64,000 bases of DNA from a virus. The DNA lies in the IMG/VR virus record IMGVR_UViG_3300036390_000001, positions 1 to 64,000 of that record. One strand, given 5' to 3'. Shown here one piece after another: positions 48,855 to 57,159 of this stretch. A model generated the notes under the pieces. It searched no databases, was not told the DNA's origin, and saw only the letters and a program-made list of their open reading frames with translations. The position numbers and the translations under genes are program-made. Numbering within the stretch: the stretch's first letter is position 1; every line of letters begins with the position of its first letter.

Positions 48855-49202
48855 ATGGATAGCAAAATTTTTTATCGTATTGAAGAGTTAGCGCTATTGA
48901 TTGAAAAATTCCGCGCGCTTGATGGCAAAGACCAAGAGTGGTTGCGCGATTTATTCAAAGGCGACCGCACGATTATCTCATGTTTAGAAATTCTTGATTT
49001 AATTGAGAATAAATCTTTGAGTTATTACGAATTAGCGAATATCATGGGATGCTCGCCGGAAACGGTTAAGCAGAAGCTCAATGCCATGATATCTGGGGGA
49101 ATTGCTATAAATCAATCGCGCAGGAAGTACAAGGCGCCGCGCGGTGGCAGACCAAGAAAGCTTTGTAATAAACCTTCGGATACGAAGGTGAGTGTTTTAT
49201 AG
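48855..49202 (+). CDS. HTH protein with palindrome-derived tail
   Basis: A 115-residue protein. Residues about 50-95 (LSYYELANIMGCSPETVKQK) form an HTH, probably winged. The N-terminal part is a charged helix. The last residues (KPSDTKVSVL) come from an in-frame dispersed palindrome (49172-49189) next to the stop. It is a likely transcription regulator of this early region. Confidence 0.6.
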   Translation: MDSKIFYRIEELALLIEKFRALDGKDQEWLRDLFKGDRTIISCLEILDLIENKSLSYYELANIMGCSPETVKQKLNAMISGGIAINQSRRKYKAPRGGRPRKLCNKPSDTKVSVL

Positions 49203-49301
49203 CAAACCTGAATAATATAAGCGCAAGCGCTGAAACCCTTGTAACTGCGTAGTTAAAGTGTTTTAGCACTAATTTTTGTTTGGGATGCGGGCGCCGTTGT
49301 T

Positions 49302-49637
49302 CTAATTTTGATTATTAATACCTTCCCAGTCTTTGCAAAATATTCCAGGCGCGCCTTCTGGGTGTACCGCGCAGTTAATGCCGCATTGTCCGTGGTAAAA
49401 TTTGCAACCAATACAGGCGCGCGGTTTTATCATTGAGCGCGGTGAGTCGAACTCTTCTATCAGTATTTCCAAGAGGGAGAAGCAGCCACCAACGATTAGG
49501 CAGGCGCCTCCAATAGACAGCGTGCTTACAGCGAGGTCGCGCTTAAAGTTGCTGTTTGGTAGTAGTAAGGAGATGGCGCCGATTATTGTAATTGCGGCGC
49601 CGAACCATGTCATTTTTGTAGTGGGTTCTTTGTACAT
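49302..49637 (-). CDS. Small two-TM membrane protein with Cys-rich tail
   Basis: A 111-residue protein with two hydrophobic segments (about 10-28, TWFGAAITIIGAISLLLP; about 38-60, LSIGGACLIVGGCFSLLEIL). A C-terminal domain has ACIGCKFYHGQCGINCAVHP followed by FCKDW, six cysteines. It could be a metal-binding membrane protein. Last gene downstream of the membrane-ATPase operon. Confidence 0.55.
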   Translation of the reverse strand: MYKEPTTKMTWFGAAITIIGAISLLLPNSNFKRDLAVSTLSIGGACLIVGGCFSLLEILIEEFDSPRSMIKPRACIGCKFYHGQCGINCAVHPEGAPGIFCKDWEGINNQN

Positions 49638-49678
49638 TGTTCTGTTTGTCCGGGGATGCGGGCACCGATGTTGTTAAC

Positions 49679-49900
49679 TCACTGATGCATTGCCCATTGT
49701 TGCGCTGCCCATTGTTTTGTTTTCTCGCTAGCATGAGCTAAAGCCTGCCACTGCTCAAGGGTAAATTCCTCTTCGCTGAATATCTTCCGCATCGTGTTGG
49801 CAATGTAGCCCGGATGATTTTCATTGACGCGCGCCACTTCTTTCAAAACAGCGAGAGTTGTTTTAAAGTTCAGTTGCTCAAGCGCTACGATTTCACTCAT
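49679..49900 (-). CDS. Hypothetical helical protein
   Basis: A 73-residue helical protein (LEQLNFKTTLAVLKEVARVN, EEFTLEQWQALAHASEKTKQ). No recognised family. It lies downstream of the operon with the ATPase. Confidence 0.5.
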   Translation of the reverse strand: MSEIVALEQLNFKTTLAVLKEVARVNENHPGYIANTMRKIFSEEEFTLEQWQALAHASEKTKQWAAQQWAMHQ

Positions 49901-49959
49901 ATTTTTCCTTGCGTTACGTGGTGTTTATAACTTTGCTTGGGATACGGGGCGCCTTTGTT

Positions 49960-50250
49960 TTAAGCTGCCTCTTCACGCAGGCGCCGAATTTCCTCTTCTA
50001 GTCGCTCTTGAACTCGGCGCTCTATTATTTCATCTATTTTTTCTACTACATAGTCCGCGCGCGTGAAAGGCTTTGAAAGGAATGTATATTCTTGAAGAAC
50101 ATTTGTGCAATTTTCCATCAACAAGCTGTAATCGTGAAGCTCGCGCGCGACTTTGTCTAATATTAAATTGCCGCCTTCATCGCATACCAAGCGCTTCCAC
50201 TCTTTTTCAAAAACTCCCATATAATCGCTCTCAGCATATTTATTTTGCAT
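49960..50250 (-). CDS. Hypothetical coiled-coil protein
   Basis: A 96-residue protein with a C-terminal coiled coil (VEKIDEIIERRVQERLEEEI). Its ATG overlaps the end of the HNH frame by 11 nt, supporting translation through that frame. Function unknown. Confidence 0.55.
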   Translation of the reverse strand: MQNKYAESDYMGVFEKEWKRLVCDEGGNLILDKVARELHDYSLLMENCTNVLQEYTFLSKPFTRADYVVEKIDEIIERRVQERLEEEIRRLREEAA

Positions 50251-50575
50251 GATTAATTCTCCTTGTCCAACCTTGTTTTAATTTAGATAAATACTCTTGA
50301 TTATTCGCGCTTTCAAGCACGGGATTATTAAAATCGTATTTCCAATTGCGCCTGTGATGGGCGCCTTCTTTGTGCCTGCGTGAATGATGCAATTTACACA
50401 GTGGGAAAATATGTACTCCTGGTATTTCTCGCCCAGCTATGGCGCCGCGCTCATCAGAGTAAAGTGCGTGGTGCGCTTCGATTGCGGGAGAGTGGCAGCC
50501 AGGGTAACAGCATTTATGGTTTGTAAGGCGCCTGCATTCCCTTGAAGTTTCGCTCCAGTTGGGCGCGTATCTTAC
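50240..50575 (-). CDS. HNH endonuclease frame without a standard start
   Basis: An open frame of 111 codons reading RYAPNWSETSRECRRLTNHK, CCYPGCHSPAIEAHHALY and VHIFPLCKLHHSRRHKEG: an HNH domain with C-x4-C, HH and LCxLHH. There is no ATG, GTG or TTG start; the codon expected to start homologues is GTA, overlapping the upstream stop. The upstream ATPase gene has a slippery AAAAAAG in phase for a -1 shift into this frame. Translation by frameshift, a GTA start or a start-loss pseudogene are the options. Confidence 0.65.
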   Translation of the reverse strand, partial: VRYAPNWSETSRECRRLTNHKCCYPGCHSPAIEAHHALYSDERGAIAGREIPGVHIFPLCKLHHSRRHKEGAHHRRNWKYDFNNPVLESANNQEYLSKLKQGWTRRINHAK

Positions 50576-52047
50576 ACTGAAATCCCAAACTTTTTTAGTA
50601 GGTCTTTCCTGCCTCCTTGCTTTAGTGCGGTTATTATGGCGCCTTTAATTTGGTTAAAAATTTCGTCATCAGTAATATTTAAATCTTCTTTAATAAAATT
50701 ATCGAGTGTTTTATTAGAGGCTTCCAACTTTGCTATTACTAGATTTGTTTGCTCATTAGTTCTTGATGTTAATTGCGCCCTTTCCTCGTCTGTAAGCGCA
50801 TCGCTTTGTCCAGGTCGTTGTAAAAATTCGCGCTTATCTCTATTATAGCCAGAGTAATTTTCAAGCTCTGGGACTGGTATCCACTTATTTAATCCCCCAT
50901 GAAACATGCATCTTTTTACGGGAGAGATGGCGCAAAGCTTGAGCATTTCGTTGGTGGATATTTTAGCATCTTGGGGTATTACATTTGCCTGAAGAATCAA
51001 CTCTGTTTCGCTCATTGATTCATCTTTAGCAATTAAGAAGGGAGTAAAAATTGCTTTATCCCCTCCGCTTAATTTAAGGCTATCACCGTGTCCATTTTGT
51101 GAAGCAAGGAATATTTTGATACCTGAACTATCTCCACTTGAACCATATCTTGATAATTTCCCAATCCACCATTGTATTGGCTTTGCTCCTAGTTCTTTAT
51201 CCTTTGGTAACTCTGACAAGCTAGAATTTAGTGCGGCTAATTCATTACATGCAAGGACTTTAAACCCAGTTCCCGCATCAAACTCATCATACTCTTTGAT
51301 GACTTTTTTAAGCCACTCAAAAACGTCTTTAGCGCTAGATTTGAATACTGCTTTGCGGTAGAGCTTGTCAATAACACCTTGAAAGTAACCAGTTTCTTTT
51401 GGTTCATCTTTACAGTCAAGCATGAAGATTGTTGCTTTGTCGCCATGCAATGCTTTAATGTCACGATACAAATGGGATAAGAAAAAATCTTTGCCGCTTC
51501 CAGGAACCCCATAAACTATGATTCTGGGTGAATTTTTAGCCAAATCTTTTGTAAGGTCTGTTGGGAGTTCCTCCTTGAATTCTATTGACTCTGTATCAAC
51601 AACGACTTCTAATTTATTCGTTAATTGATTCGGCTGCTTGCTACCCTCAATTAGTTCCGGCGCCTCTACGTCCAAATAATCAAGCGCGGCATCGCTAAAT
51701 TGATACTCTTCTTCTGCCGCATACTTTAATTCTTCTAGAATTGCCTCGCGCCCAACCTGTCGTGCATAGCTTCTAAAATCAGAGCCTTCCAGTACATGGG
51801 CGAGACAACCTTTGCGAACTGCCTCGAAATTATTCTCTTGGCTTCGCCCTTTCTCAAAAGCCGAAAACAGTACGTAACCAAGCACTAATGCACCAGTCAA
51901 GGGGTTGGACATAACTCCAACCACAAGCGCGACTGCCGCGCCTCCAAAAAAATGCGCCTGTAGTCCGTTGTTGCCAACACGAGCTAAGGCGACTTGCTTC
52001 CATTCCTTTGGGTCTTTATATGTTTCCTCAACATTAAAGCTTGACAT
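50572..52047 (-). CDS. Membrane-anchored P-loop ATPase
   Basis: A 491-residue protein. Residues about 31-62 are hydrophobic (AVALVVGVMSNPLTGALVLG), probably two membrane helices. The P-loop YGVPGSGKDFF is at about 179-189, possible Walker B residues at KVLACNEL (263-270), sensor-like FLASQN at 313-318. The organisation is like DNA-pumping or conjugation coupling ATPases (VirD4/FtsK), but no family assignment is certain. The 3' end has AAAAAAG (50596-50590), six codons before the stop. It is co-expressed with membrane partners upstream. Confidence 0.65.
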   Translation of the reverse strand: MSSFNVEETYKDPKEWKQVALARVGNNGLQAHFFGGAAVALVVGVMSNPLTGALVLGYVLFSAFEKGRSQENNFEAVRKGCLAHVLEGSDFRSYARQVGREAILEELKYAAEEEYQFSDAALDYLDVEAPELIEGSKQPNQLTNKLEVVVDTESIEFKEELPTDLTKDLAKNSPRIIVYGVPGSGKDFFLSHLYRDIKALHGDKATIFMLDCKDEPKETGYFQGVIDKLYRKAVFKSSAKDVFEWLKKVIKEYDEFDAGTGFKVLACNELAALNSSLSELPKDKELGAKPIQWWIGKLSRYGSSGDSSGIKIFLASQNGHGDSLKLSGGDKAIFTPFLIAKDESMSETELILQANVIPQDAKISTNEMLKLCAISPVKRCMFHGGLNKWIPVPELENYSGYNRDKREFLQRPGQSDALTDEERAQLTSRTNEQTNLVIAKLEASNKTLDNFIKEDLNITDDEIFNQIKGAIITALKQGGRKDLLKKFGISV

Positions 52048-52735
52048 TGCTAGAACCCTTCAAAAACTTGTATAACATCCAAACGCTAATCAGTACATGT
52101 ACGACAATCTCTACAGCGAATAGCGTGCTGATTACTCCAAATAAATTTGCAGTGTTGATTCGGCGCCACTGCCCTAATAAAAGTAAACTTACTGCCTTAT
52201 CCCAACTAACGCCAGGAATAAGTGGGTAATACCAACAACAGATAGCTAAATCGATTAAATAGGCGCCAATGCAATACAGCCACATCTGTCTCAAGAATCC
52301 ATCAATAAAATTATTAAGGGTCTTCTTGGCTGATTTTATTGTTACCCCGTCGTTGTCTTTAATAGCTACATATCCATTGCTATCAGACGCGGAAACAACT
52401 GCCTCAAGAAATCCATGATGGCGCCACAATACTCCAGGCAGGACTTCAACTATCTGAACAGGCAGCCAAATCATAAAGGCGCCTATCCACACAGTTGCAT
52501 TGCCCAAAGTTCGGAAAAGGTTTCCAATTAGCGGCAACCACAGAACAAATGCCATGAAGCCATTCTTAACAAACTCGGCACCTGCGTTGTCGAGTAAAGC
52601 TTTGTATGGCGCGATGTTCATTGCTGCGAACCAAACAAGCGCGGCGCCTGCACCCGCATAAAGGCAAAGGATAAAAATATCCAGTAGTCCAAAAGATTTA
52701 CCGCGCTTGCGTTTACTGCCAAATCCAGTTTGCAT
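52034..52735 (-). CDS. Multi-pass membrane protein
   Basis: A 233-residue protein from ATG 52735 (TAATG overlap with upstream stop). At least five hydrophobic segments are visible, including LLDIFILCLYAGAGAALVWF, GFMAFVLWLPLIGNLF, ATVWIGAFMIWLPVQIVEVL and FGVISTLFAVEIVVHVLISV. It overlaps the ATPase start by 14 nt. Probably the channel or anchor for the ATPase. No family recognised. Confidence 0.6.
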   Translation of the reverse strand: MQTGFGSKRKRGKSFGLLDIFILCLYAGAGAALVWFAAMNIAPYKALLDNAGAEFVKNGFMAFVLWLPLIGNLFRTLGNATVWIGAFMIWLPVQIVEVLPGVLWRHHGFLEAVVSASDSNGYVAIKDNDGVTIKSAKKTLNNFIDGFLRQMWLYCIGAYLIDLAICCWYYPLIPGVSWDKAVSLLLLGQWRRINTANLFGVISTLFAVEIVVHVLISVWMLYKFLKGSSNVKL

Positions 52736-53262
52736 TATTGCTCCTTGATGGGTGTATTCCAATAAACGCGCGCTTTTGACCCAGCTATGCGCCGAATATT
52801 TTTATCAACTAATTCCTTTGAACCTCCCGCTGCAATATCCAGCGCCACAGGAGTTCCTTCTTGATTTTCTCTGAGTATTGCGGTTTCGCCGTTGGCACCT
52901 ACTACACAAGTCCCTGCTACCAAGTACGATTTATTCGTGCGGTCACGAACTGGTGCCGCTTTTTGTAAAGGCACGAGGTTGAAGTAAGTAAACTCACCAA
53001 CCTTCTTGGAGTTGGGGTCAACCACTGGAATACAACCGCGCGATAGTCGAGCATCTGCTATTTTTGCTTGCTCGGCAAGGTTATCTTCGCTCATCTCCAA
53101 CATAGTTTGGTAATTGGCTTGCCTCTCTAGCTCAATACGCATGTTCTCCATATTGGTCATGTTCCGCGCAATACCTTTGTGGTTAAGTGCAAGCGAACCA
53201 ACAATTAAGGTGCCGAATATTATCCTTGACTTATTGCGGCGCCAAAATCTATTCCTCATCAC
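52735..53262 (-). CDS. Single-TM periplasm-facing protein
   Basis: A 175-residue protein with a basic start (MMRNRFWRRNKSR), a hydrophobic segment (IIFGTLIVGSLAL), a coiled-coil-like stretch (about 30-65) and a soluble beta domain (VVDPNSKKVGEFTYFNLVPL; YLVAGTCVVGANGETAIL). The topology suggests an N-in anchored protein with its main part outside. It starts within 1 nt of the previous stop. Confidence 0.6.
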   Translation of the reverse strand: MMRNRFWRRNKSRIIFGTLIVGSLALNHKGIARNMTNMENMRIELERQANYQTMLEMSEDNLAEQAKIADARLSRGCIPVVDPNSKKVGEFTYFNLVPLQKAAPVRDRTNKSYLVAGTCVVGANGETAILRENQEGTPVALDIAAGGSKELVDKNIRRIAGSKARVYWNTPIKEQ

Positions 53263-53915
53263 TACCTCCCGCTGTACTTTTGTACCAAAGCCTTTACCAA
53301 CCCCTTTGAGTCTTTCGCGGTAACAGGCGCCTTACTCAATTCCTTACCCGCTGACACTTCTGCTAAAAATGCAGTTGGGTCGAAGTCTGTAATTTCTTCT
53401 TGATATGCCTTGGCGTGGTTAGCCGTTTTAAAATCATCAATACCGTACTCTGTGAGAATTTTATTTAAGGCGCCGTGGTCATTAAGTAACCTAAATAGCG
53501 CCTCTGATTGCTGAGTGTTTAACCCTGCTTGCTGCCGAAGGTAATCAAATTCCAACTGCGCGCGCGTCTTCTCTGTGGCCGCTACTTCCAATTGATGAAG
53601 CGCAACGCCTCTGGTTATGCCGCGCTCTAAAAATACTTGTACTATGTTTTCGACGGCGCCGGGGTTCACAGTAATTCCTCTTTCTTCTGCGATGTCAACT
53701 GCTAATGATGAGGTTAGCGCGCGCTGTTTATCAAACGCTTCTACCACCACCTCGAACACACTTTCTAATTGCTCGGTTATATGGTCGCTAAATTCGGCGC
53801 CTTGCGGGTTTACCGTTGTGTCATATTTAGCCAACTCGGTGAGCGCTTTTTCTACAGTTGGCGCCTCGTATCTATCCGCAAAATATTCAAATAACTCTTG
53901 GCGTGTAAAGCTCAT
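53262..53915 (-). CDS. Hypothetical helical protein of the ATPase operon
   Basis: A 217-residue mainly helical soluble protein (LFEYFADRYEAPTVEKALTE; AEERGITVNPGAVENIVQVF). No family recognised. ATG overlaps the stop of the small upstream gene (ATGA). Confidence 0.55.
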   Translation of the reverse strand: MSFTRQELFEYFADRYEAPTVEKALTELAKYDTTVNPQGAEFSDHITEQLESVFEVVVEAFDKQRALTSSLAVDIAEERGITVNPGAVENIVQVFLERGITRGVALHQLEVAATEKTRAQLEFDYLRQQAGLNTQQSEALFRLLNDHGALNKILTEYGIDDFKTANHAKAYQEEITDFDPTAFLAEVSAGKELSKAPVTAKDSKGLVKALVQKYSGR

Positions 53916-54034
53916 TTGTCCCCCTGACTTGTGCTTGTGTCATCGATTGGCGCCTGTCCCGCTAACTGTTGAATTGCAAGTAGGAATTCTTCGTCGGTCA
54001 TGTCCTGTTGTTGTTGGTTATTCTGATTGCTCAT
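53912..54034 (-). CDS. Small Gln-rich protein
   Basis: A 40-residue frame between two overlapping genes: SNQNNQQQQDMTDEEFLLAI, then QQLAGQAPIDD. Its stop overlaps the downstream ATG (ATGA) and its start lies inside the upstream gene. Such coupling at both ends suggests a real gene, perhaps a small adaptor. Confidence 0.5.
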   Translation of the reverse strand: MSNQNNQQQQDMTDEEFLLAIQQLAGQAPIDDTSTSQGDK

Positions 54035-54383
54035 GGGCGTTAATCCAGTTGTTGAATTTTTCTCTCGTTAGGTTCGGCGCCTGTTTCTTTAACCAGTCCT
54101 TTGTCTCTTGGTTGTCGCGCTTCTTACCATCACACCACCCCTTCTTTAGCGCGTGAATAATCGCCAAGATAAAACGTTGATAATTGTCAAGAAACTTTGA
54201 TTTTTGGTACTCCTTGAGAATTGGGAACACGAGACGAATAATCCCTGACTCCCATCTCCAGATTGAAGTGCGGTCACGACCAAGAACTAATGCCCATTCT
54301 TCGCGCGATTGGTAAAAATCCTTGAAATAGGCGCCGAGACTGCTTTTTGATTCCAATATTTCTAATATTTTTTCATGCTGCAT
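54018..54383 (-). CDS. HTH protein heading the membrane-ATPase operon
   Basis: A 121-residue protein. Residues 25-50 (SREEWALVLGRDRTSIWRWE) form an HTH, with a C-terminal basic helical region (EKFNNWINAHEQSE). It may regulate its own operon or bind DNA for the ATPase. First gene of eight or more overlapping minus-strand genes. Confidence 0.6.
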   Translation of the reverse strand: MQHEKILEILESKSSLGAYFKDFYQSREEWALVLGRDRTSIWRWESGIIRLVFPILKEYQKSKFLDNYQRFILAIIHALKKGWCDGKKRDNQETKDWLKKQAPNLTREKFNNWINAHEQSE

Positions 54384-54510
54384 TTTTGCTCTACTAGTGT
54401 GGAAGTTAATTACAGTGCGCTTGAATCATGTTGCTGTCGCGTTGCAATACATTGATATTAGAAAACCTCCCACTGGGAGGCTATTAACTCTGTTAATTAC
54501 TTTGGAGATG

Positions 54511-54726
54511 CTATTGGTTTGATGCGGGCGGTTCTAAACCTTGCGAGCGGATAAAGTCAAGTAGCTGTACAGTTCGGCAAACAATAGGCGAGGGCTGGCG
54601 CCTGTTCTTAGTCGATAACAAGTACATCCTATAACCCGTCTCGGTAATGCCAATTTCTACAGAAGCAGCAGTGATAGAGAGATTGTATTTGCTGCGATAC
54701 TGTTCAATATCGTCGATTTGGTTCAT
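54511..54726 (-). CDS. HTH regulator
   Basis: A 71-residue protein with SITAASVEIGITETGYRMYL followed by LLDFIRSQGLEPP, an HTH of the XRE/LuxR-like small type. It precedes the ATPase operon and may control it. Confidence 0.55.
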   Translation of the reverse strand: MNQIDDIEQYRSKYNLSITAASVEIGITETGYRMYLLSTKNRRQPSPIVCRTVQLLDFIRSQGLEPPASNQ

Positions 54727-54866
54727 GATGGTAACGTCCTCTAGTAGTGACGGCTACTGGCTGGAAAGTCCCCAATGTTCACAGCATTGGGGGCGCCTCA
54801 ATTAAGACTGATATATTAACCAGACTTACTAAACAATGCTACCATGAGGTTACAGACCAGTAGCAA

Positions 54867-55181
54867 GTGCAGATGTGGAATCTTGATAAATTAATTGAAT
54901 CCCTGAAGTTTAGGGACGCGCTGGACAAAATCATTGATAAGCGTCCTGGTGTTTCCCGTCTGCCGGCACAGCTATACTTACGACTTATTGTCGCGTCAAT
55001 TGCTACCAACAAAGACATTAGTGGAGTCATCTCAACCGCGCTAGAGACTTATGCTATGCGAAATGAGCAAAAGCATTTTGACGAAATAAAGATAAAAGCT
55101 GCCGCCGCAGGAATGGAGTTAGAAGAGTTCTTGGCAGAAGAAGTTGTGCGGCGCATTAAAAAGGGCACCGACACGGATTAA
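54867..55181 (+). CDS. Hypothetical protein
   Basis: A 104-residue helical protein (DKIIDKRPGVSRLPAQLYLR; FDEIKIKAAAAGMELEEFLA). A plasmid-partition or RHH-type accessory role is possible, as DNA-binding regulators of this size share the helical end. It is divergent from the HTH gene at 54726. Not recognised. Confidence 0.5.
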   Translation: MQMWNLDKLIESLKFRDALDKIIDKRPGVSRLPAQLYLRLIVASIATNKDISGVISTALETYAMRNEQKHFDEIKIKAAAAGMELEEFLAEEVVRRIKKGTDTD

Positions 55182-55205
55182 CCGATTCTCCTAGCTAATA
55201 GATAA

Positions 55206-55236
55206 CGCACCTCTCTTAGAAAACAGAGGGGTGCGC
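55206..55236 (+). terminator. Hairpin after the 54867 gene
   Basis: An 11-bp stem CGCACCTCTCT/AGAGGGGTGCG (one wobble pair) with an 8-9 nt loop, no clear T-run. It may be an mRNA-stabilising hairpin. Confidence 0.5.
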
Positions 55237-55326
55237 GGTTGATTTAATGATTAATTTGATTTTAGTTCATGGCTATCTTGCACAGCCGTAAAGTTGTTTG
55301 ATCTGTTTTTGAAATTACACTCAACG

Positions 55327-56013
55327 CTTATGCTATTCAGAGTATCAGAGTTAACAATACACCAAATTGATCAAAATAAAGCTGGATATGTCTACATGTT
55401 AGAAGCCCAAGGAACCAAAAGGCTCAAAATAGGGCGCTCTAGGAATCCGCTAGAAAGGAACCAGCGAATAAACTGTCAATCCCCGTATCCATTAAAAATT
55501 GTTGACTCCTTTTGGACTCCAGACTCTGCCGCAGACGAAAAGTATATACATGAAAAGTTAAGTAAATATAGGGTTTATGGTGAGTACTTTGAATTTGATA
55601 GAACTTTGGAGGATTTAGACGCTGATATTGAACTGTACAAAATCAGAAAATCCAAGCATGACCAAATAGGCTATCTTGAGTTTTTGATTAATTTTGTGTC
55701 TATTGATTGGTATATCGGTGCATCCCATACACTTACTTTTTTACATTTGTACGCAAGGCAGTTCTTGTCAGACGAGTATTGTAAGTATGGCGAAATGTCT
55801 TGCAAGGAAGATTGGGATATATCATCTATATACAAAAATGCCAAAAGCATAAGTGAGCTAAAGAAAGCTCATAAGTTTATATACGAGATATTACCAAAAT
55901 ACATGGAATCACAATGTCCATACACTTGCGACAATAAAACTCGTAAGCTTCTTATTCAGTCGCTGATTTTTGGTTACATAGAGAAACTGTGCCTAGACGT
56001 GACACAAGGATAG
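55327..56013 (+). CDS. GIY-YIG / T5orf172-type nuclease, second copy
   Basis: A 228-residue paralogue of the 38165 gene (ATG 55327, or 55294 with a longer start). It keeps AGYVYMLEAQGTKRLKIGRS, NQRINCQSPYPLKIVDSFWT, DEKYIHEKLSKYRVYGEYFE. The C-terminal parts of both copies also align (ARQFLSDEY and AKSISELKKAHKFIYE). It has no GGCGCC sites and two of the window's seven GATC sites lie at or just before its start. This indicates a foreign mobile gene. Confidence 0.75.
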   Translation, partial: LMLFRVSELTIHQIDQNKAGYVYMLEAQGTKRLKIGRSRNPLERNQRINCQSPYPLKIVDSFWTPDSAADEKYIHEKLSKYRVYGEYFEFDRTLEDLDADIELYKIRKSKHDQIGYLEFLINFVSIDWYIGASHTLTFLHLYARQFLSDEYCKYGEMSCKEDWDISSIYKNAKSISELKKAHKFIYEILPKYMESQCPYTCDNKTRKLLIQSLIFGYIEKLCLDVTQG

Positions 56014-56135
56014 ATGTTAGTGGAAGCTTAGAACCGTGCCATATTCATTCCAAGGTTAACCAAGTGGTTAAGGTTAAATTGCCGGAATCCCGGTGATAAG
56101 ATTATTCAAAGATTGGTACGGCGCCTCAAAAGCTT

Positions 56136-56369
56136 ATGAGTAAAAACATTAACTCCATAGAAGTACACGTAGAATATTTGTTCCACTACAAATGCGGCGC
56201 CTGCAATCAGTGGTGGACGATAGCCGACAAGCTGATAAAACTAGGCGTAGCTTGCCCAGATTGTAAAACGTTGCAAAATGTTGATAAAGTGATTGCCCAT
56301 GCGGAGGCGCCTGTTGTTGATGAAATTGAGGGGGTAAGCAATGAAATTGCAGATAGGAAGCAAAGTTAG
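56136..56369 (+). CDS. Small zinc-ribbon protein
   Basis: A 77-residue protein with YKCGACNQWWTI and ACPDCKTLQNV, two CxxC knuckles 19 residues apart, a classic zinc ribbon. Likely nucleic-acid binding. Overlaps the next gene by 29 nt. Confidence 0.65.
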   Translation: MSKNINSIEVHVEYLFHYKCGACNQWWTIADKLIKLGVACPDCKTLQNVDKVIAHAEAPVVDEIEGVSNEIADRKQS

Positions 56370-56562
56370 GTTTTGTACACATTCTCGCGCACCCAGAGAA
56401 GCGCTGATTATTGGGGAAGTTGATGATGGGCGGGAAGCCCCAAAGTGGATAGTGAATTGCGACAATAAAGACGTAATAGGCGCTGTTTTCTATAAAGAGT
56501 CAGAAGATAACAAACATTATAACTTTGGAAATAGAGCTTTTTGGATTGAGGGTAATGAGTGA
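56341..56562 (+). CDS. Hypothetical protein
   Basis: A 73-residue protein that may have a KOW/SH3-like fold (KLQIGSKVRFCTHSRAPREA, WIVNCDNKDVIGAVFY, FWIEGNE). Overlaps the zinc-ribbon gene. Not recognised. Confidence 0.5.
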   Translation: MKLQIGSKVRFCTHSRAPREALIIGEVDDGREAPKWIVNCDNKDVIGAVFYKESEDNKHYNFGNRAFWIEGNE

Positions 56563-56586
56563 AATTGTATTAGAAGGCTTATACAG

Positions 56587-56811
56587 CTATCCTAAGTCCG
56601 GCGCCACTTCAGGAGACAATAATTTGTTCTCGATTGCCACTTTCCATAGCTTCTTAATAGCGCCTGTTAAAATTGGTTGAAGCTCGTCGGAATTTCTACA
56701 AAACTGATATACGCCCTCTAAGTTTATGTTGTCAATTGCAAATAGCAACTCTTGTAGTTCGTCTCCCGTTAGCTCTATTTTGTACATCTGATTTTCTGGC
56801 GTTGTGGACAT
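56587..56811 (-). CDS. Hypothetical protein
   Basis: A 74-residue protein, YKIELTGDELQELLFAIDNI and KLWKVAIENKLLSPE. Convergent to the 56341 gene. No recognised family. Confidence 0.5.
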   Translation of the reverse strand: MSTTPENQMYKIELTGDELQELLFAIDNINLEGVYQFCRNSDELQPILTGAIKKLWKVAIENKLLSPEVAPDLG

Positions 56812-56881
56812 GGCAAATACAATACTCGGAGTCAGGGCTTGTACAATTTTAGCGGCGCCACCTTACCTTCGTATCAGAAGG

Positions 56882-57121
56882 TTAGTAATTAGAACATGTA
56901 TACCTACATACTCTAAATCCGGCGCCGATTGGCTCAACATAAATAGTGACGCGCTCGAAGAAAGTAATCCCGGCGCCTCTAAATTCAACCTGCCAGCAGT
57001 TAGCAGATTCGTTCCAGGTCGTACTGATTAAGTCAAGGGCGCCTGCGTCGAATTCTTCTATCTTCAGTTTTGCGATTGTTTCAACTGTGGTCAGGTTGGT
57101 TTCGATTGGTGTTTGCAGCAT
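56882..57121 (-). CDS. Hypothetical protein
   Basis: A 79-residue protein from ATG 57121: TVETIAKLKIEEFDAGALDL, NCWQVEFRGAGITFFERVTI, a small alpha/beta fold. Its stop overlaps a dispersed palindrome (56865-56882). Not recognised. Confidence 0.5.
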   Translation of the reverse strand: MLQTPIETNLTTVETIAKLKIEEFDAGALDLISTTWNESANCWQVEFRGAGITFFERVTIYVEPIGAGFRVCRYTCSNY

Positions 57122-57159
57122 ATTGGAAAATCGCCACCTACTCATAAGTAGCGATTAGG

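Noticed and set aside
56036-56118. tRNA-like stretch with D-arm AACC/GGTT and outer pairing CCGTGCCA/TGGTACGG
   Set aside because: The distance from outer stem to D-arm is too great, the anticodon stem would have a 6-nt loop, and the TTCAAAG loop has no paired T-stem. It is not a functional tRNA; at most a remnant.
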